Below are positions 5,647 through 6,505 of a DNA stretch of 6,505 nt, one piece after another. A model generated the notes under the pieces. That model was not told the origin of the DNA. It did not search any database and saw only the letters and a program-made list of their open reading frames with translations. This stretch comes from Candidatus Aminicenantes bacterium UBA4085. Its GTDB lineage: Bacteria; Acidobacteriota; Aminicenantia; Aminicenantales; UBA4085. The stretch lies in contig DFYJ01000060.1 in assembly GCA_002383325.1 (NCBI GenBank), positions 465-6,969 on the forward strand, given 5' to 3'. How positions within the stretch are numbered: position 1 is the first letter of the stretch; every line of letters starts with the position of its first letter. The position numbers and the translations under genes were made by a program.

Positions 5647-6505
5647 ATGAACACCATAGGAAAATACCAGATCATCGAGGAGCTCGGTCGCGGCGGCATG
5701 GGGGTTATCTATAAGGCCTTGGACCCTGATATCCACCGGACGGTGGCCATCAAAGTCATCCGCAACGAATTGCTGGCCGGCTCCGGCCCCCAGAGCGGCA
5801 AGGCCTTGAAGCGGTTCATGGTCGAAGCTCAGGCGGCCGGGCGGCTGACCTACCCCAACATCGCCACCATTTACGAGGTCGGCCGGCACGAGGACCGAAC
5901 CTTCATCGTCATGCAGTATATCGCCGGGCAAAGCCTGCGCAAGTGCTTGGATGGCGGCCGGACCTTCTCGGCCGAGGAGGTCGCGGCCCTGGCCGTGCCG
6001 ATCTGCCAGGCCCTGGACTACGCCCACCGCAGCGGAGTCGTCCATCGCGACATCAAGCCCGACAACATCCTCCTGGACGAGGACGGCAAGCCCTATCTGG
6101 TCGATTTCGGGATCGCCACCATCGAGTCGGTCGACGTGACCAAGACCAGCACCGTCCTGGCGACGCCGGCCTACCAATCGCCCGAACAGGTGCTGGGCGA
6201 GAGCATCGACTTTCACTCCGACATCTTCTCCCTGGGCATCGTCATCTACGAGATGCTGACCGGCCGGCGGCCGTTTGCCGGACAGAACTCGACAACCGTG
6301 GCCATGAAGATCGTCAAGGAAGAGCCGCCGGAGATCGTCCCCAAGGAAGGCGTGCTGCCGGAGGGCTTCGCCGGCGTCGTCCTGCGGGCCCTGGCCAAGC
6401 GTCCCGAGGATCGCTGGGCCTCGGCCGCCGGGATGGCCGCGGCCATCCAGGATTGCGCGCACTCGGACCAAGAGACGACCGTCATCAAGACCAAGCCCAA
6501 GACGG
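5647..6505 (+). CDS. PknB-type Ser/Thr protein kinase, N-terminal kinase domain (3' end outside the window)
   Basis: Hanks-type eukaryotic-like protein kinase; the 286 visible residues contain a complete catalytic domain (about 7-268) with no stop before the edge. Gly-rich loop LGRGGMG (13-19), VAIK lysine Lys36, helix-C Glu60, catalytic HRDIKPDN (133-140, Asp135, Asn140), DFG (153-155), activation-loop threonines (166, 168, 170 and 173), SPE in place of APE (178-180), Asp192 (HSDIFSLG) and Arg256 (RPEDRW). The HRD arginine makes it an RD kinase, so activation by loop autophosphorylation is expected. Residues 269 onward (DQETTVIKTKPKT) look like a linker; the family usually continues into a membrane segment and sensor, TPR or WD40 domain, none of which is visible. 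The ATG at 5647 is preceded by a weak TTGGGAAA ribosome site and a strong promoter. It follows the small peptide gene by 84 bases; functional linkage is unproven. Confidence 0.93.
   Translation, partial: MNTIGKYQIIEELGRGGMGVIYKALDPDIHRTVAIKVIRNELLAGSGPQSGKALKRFMVEAQAAGRLTYPNIATIYEVGRHEDRTFIVMQYIAGQSLRKCLDGGRTFSAEEVAALAVPICQALDYAHRSGVVHRDIKPDNILLDEDGKPYLVDFGIATIESVDVTKTSTVLATPAYQSPEQVLGESIDFHSDIFSLGIVIYEMLTGRRPFAGQNSTTVAMKIVKEEPPEIVPKEGVLPEGFAGVVLRALAKRPEDRWASAAGMAAAIQDCAHSDQETTVIKTKPKT

Noticed and set aside
5320..6471. 383-codon minus-strand frame opposite the Ser/Thr kinase
   Set aside because: The plus strand encodes all kinase catalytic motifs; the minus frame is a high-GC shadow and also spans the peptide gene and two promoters.

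Overview
This is a GC-rich bacterial window with densely packed genes and AT-rich signals confined to short intergenic gaps. The gene content suggests an anaerobic or metabolically versatile lineage of the Acidobacteriota/Aminicenantes type: a hydrogenase-maturation gene, an Alvin-type ferredoxin, a PknB-like kinase and zinc-ribbon membrane proteins. This placement is an impression from gene style and base composition, not from a marker gene. No rRNA, tRNA, insertion sequence or CRISPR array is visible.

Layout. Positions 1-1299 (+) hold the C-terminal part of HypF, cut by the left edge. It meets a double-zinc-ribbon membrane protein (1280-2104, -) tail to tail, with a 20-base overlap. An AT-rich 201-base gap (2105-2305) contains a tight cluster of DnaA-box-like 9-mers. 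Then come, all on the minus strand, a site-2-protease-type M50 metallopeptidase (2306-3283), a rho-independent terminator that almost touches the M50 start, a 2[4Fe-4S] ferredoxin (3349-3594) with its own strong promoter, and a single-pass TPR-like protein (3665-4321).

From 4397 everything runs on the plus strand: an HPr-kinase-like P-loop protein (4442-5323), a 56-residue Cys-containing small peptide with a leader-like N-terminus (5392-5562), and a PknB-type Ser/Thr protein kinase (5647 to the right edge, open). Each of the three has its own sigma70-like promoter. All three -10 boxes fit TA-R-N-A-T followed directly by GGG, which hints at shared control.

The most interesting part is 4397-5562. 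An HPr-kinase-like protein next to a short peptide that starts M-K-K-x-aromatic-x-x-P-x-L and ends in Ser resembles tail-phosphorylated peptide systems such as the paeninodin lasso cluster. However, no lasso cyclase, leader peptidase, radical SAM enzyme or RRE protein is in this window. The peptide is therefore best treated as a candidate RiPP precursor or kinase substrate of unknown type. The remaining genes look like ordinary housekeeping or energy-metabolism neighbours with independent transcription.
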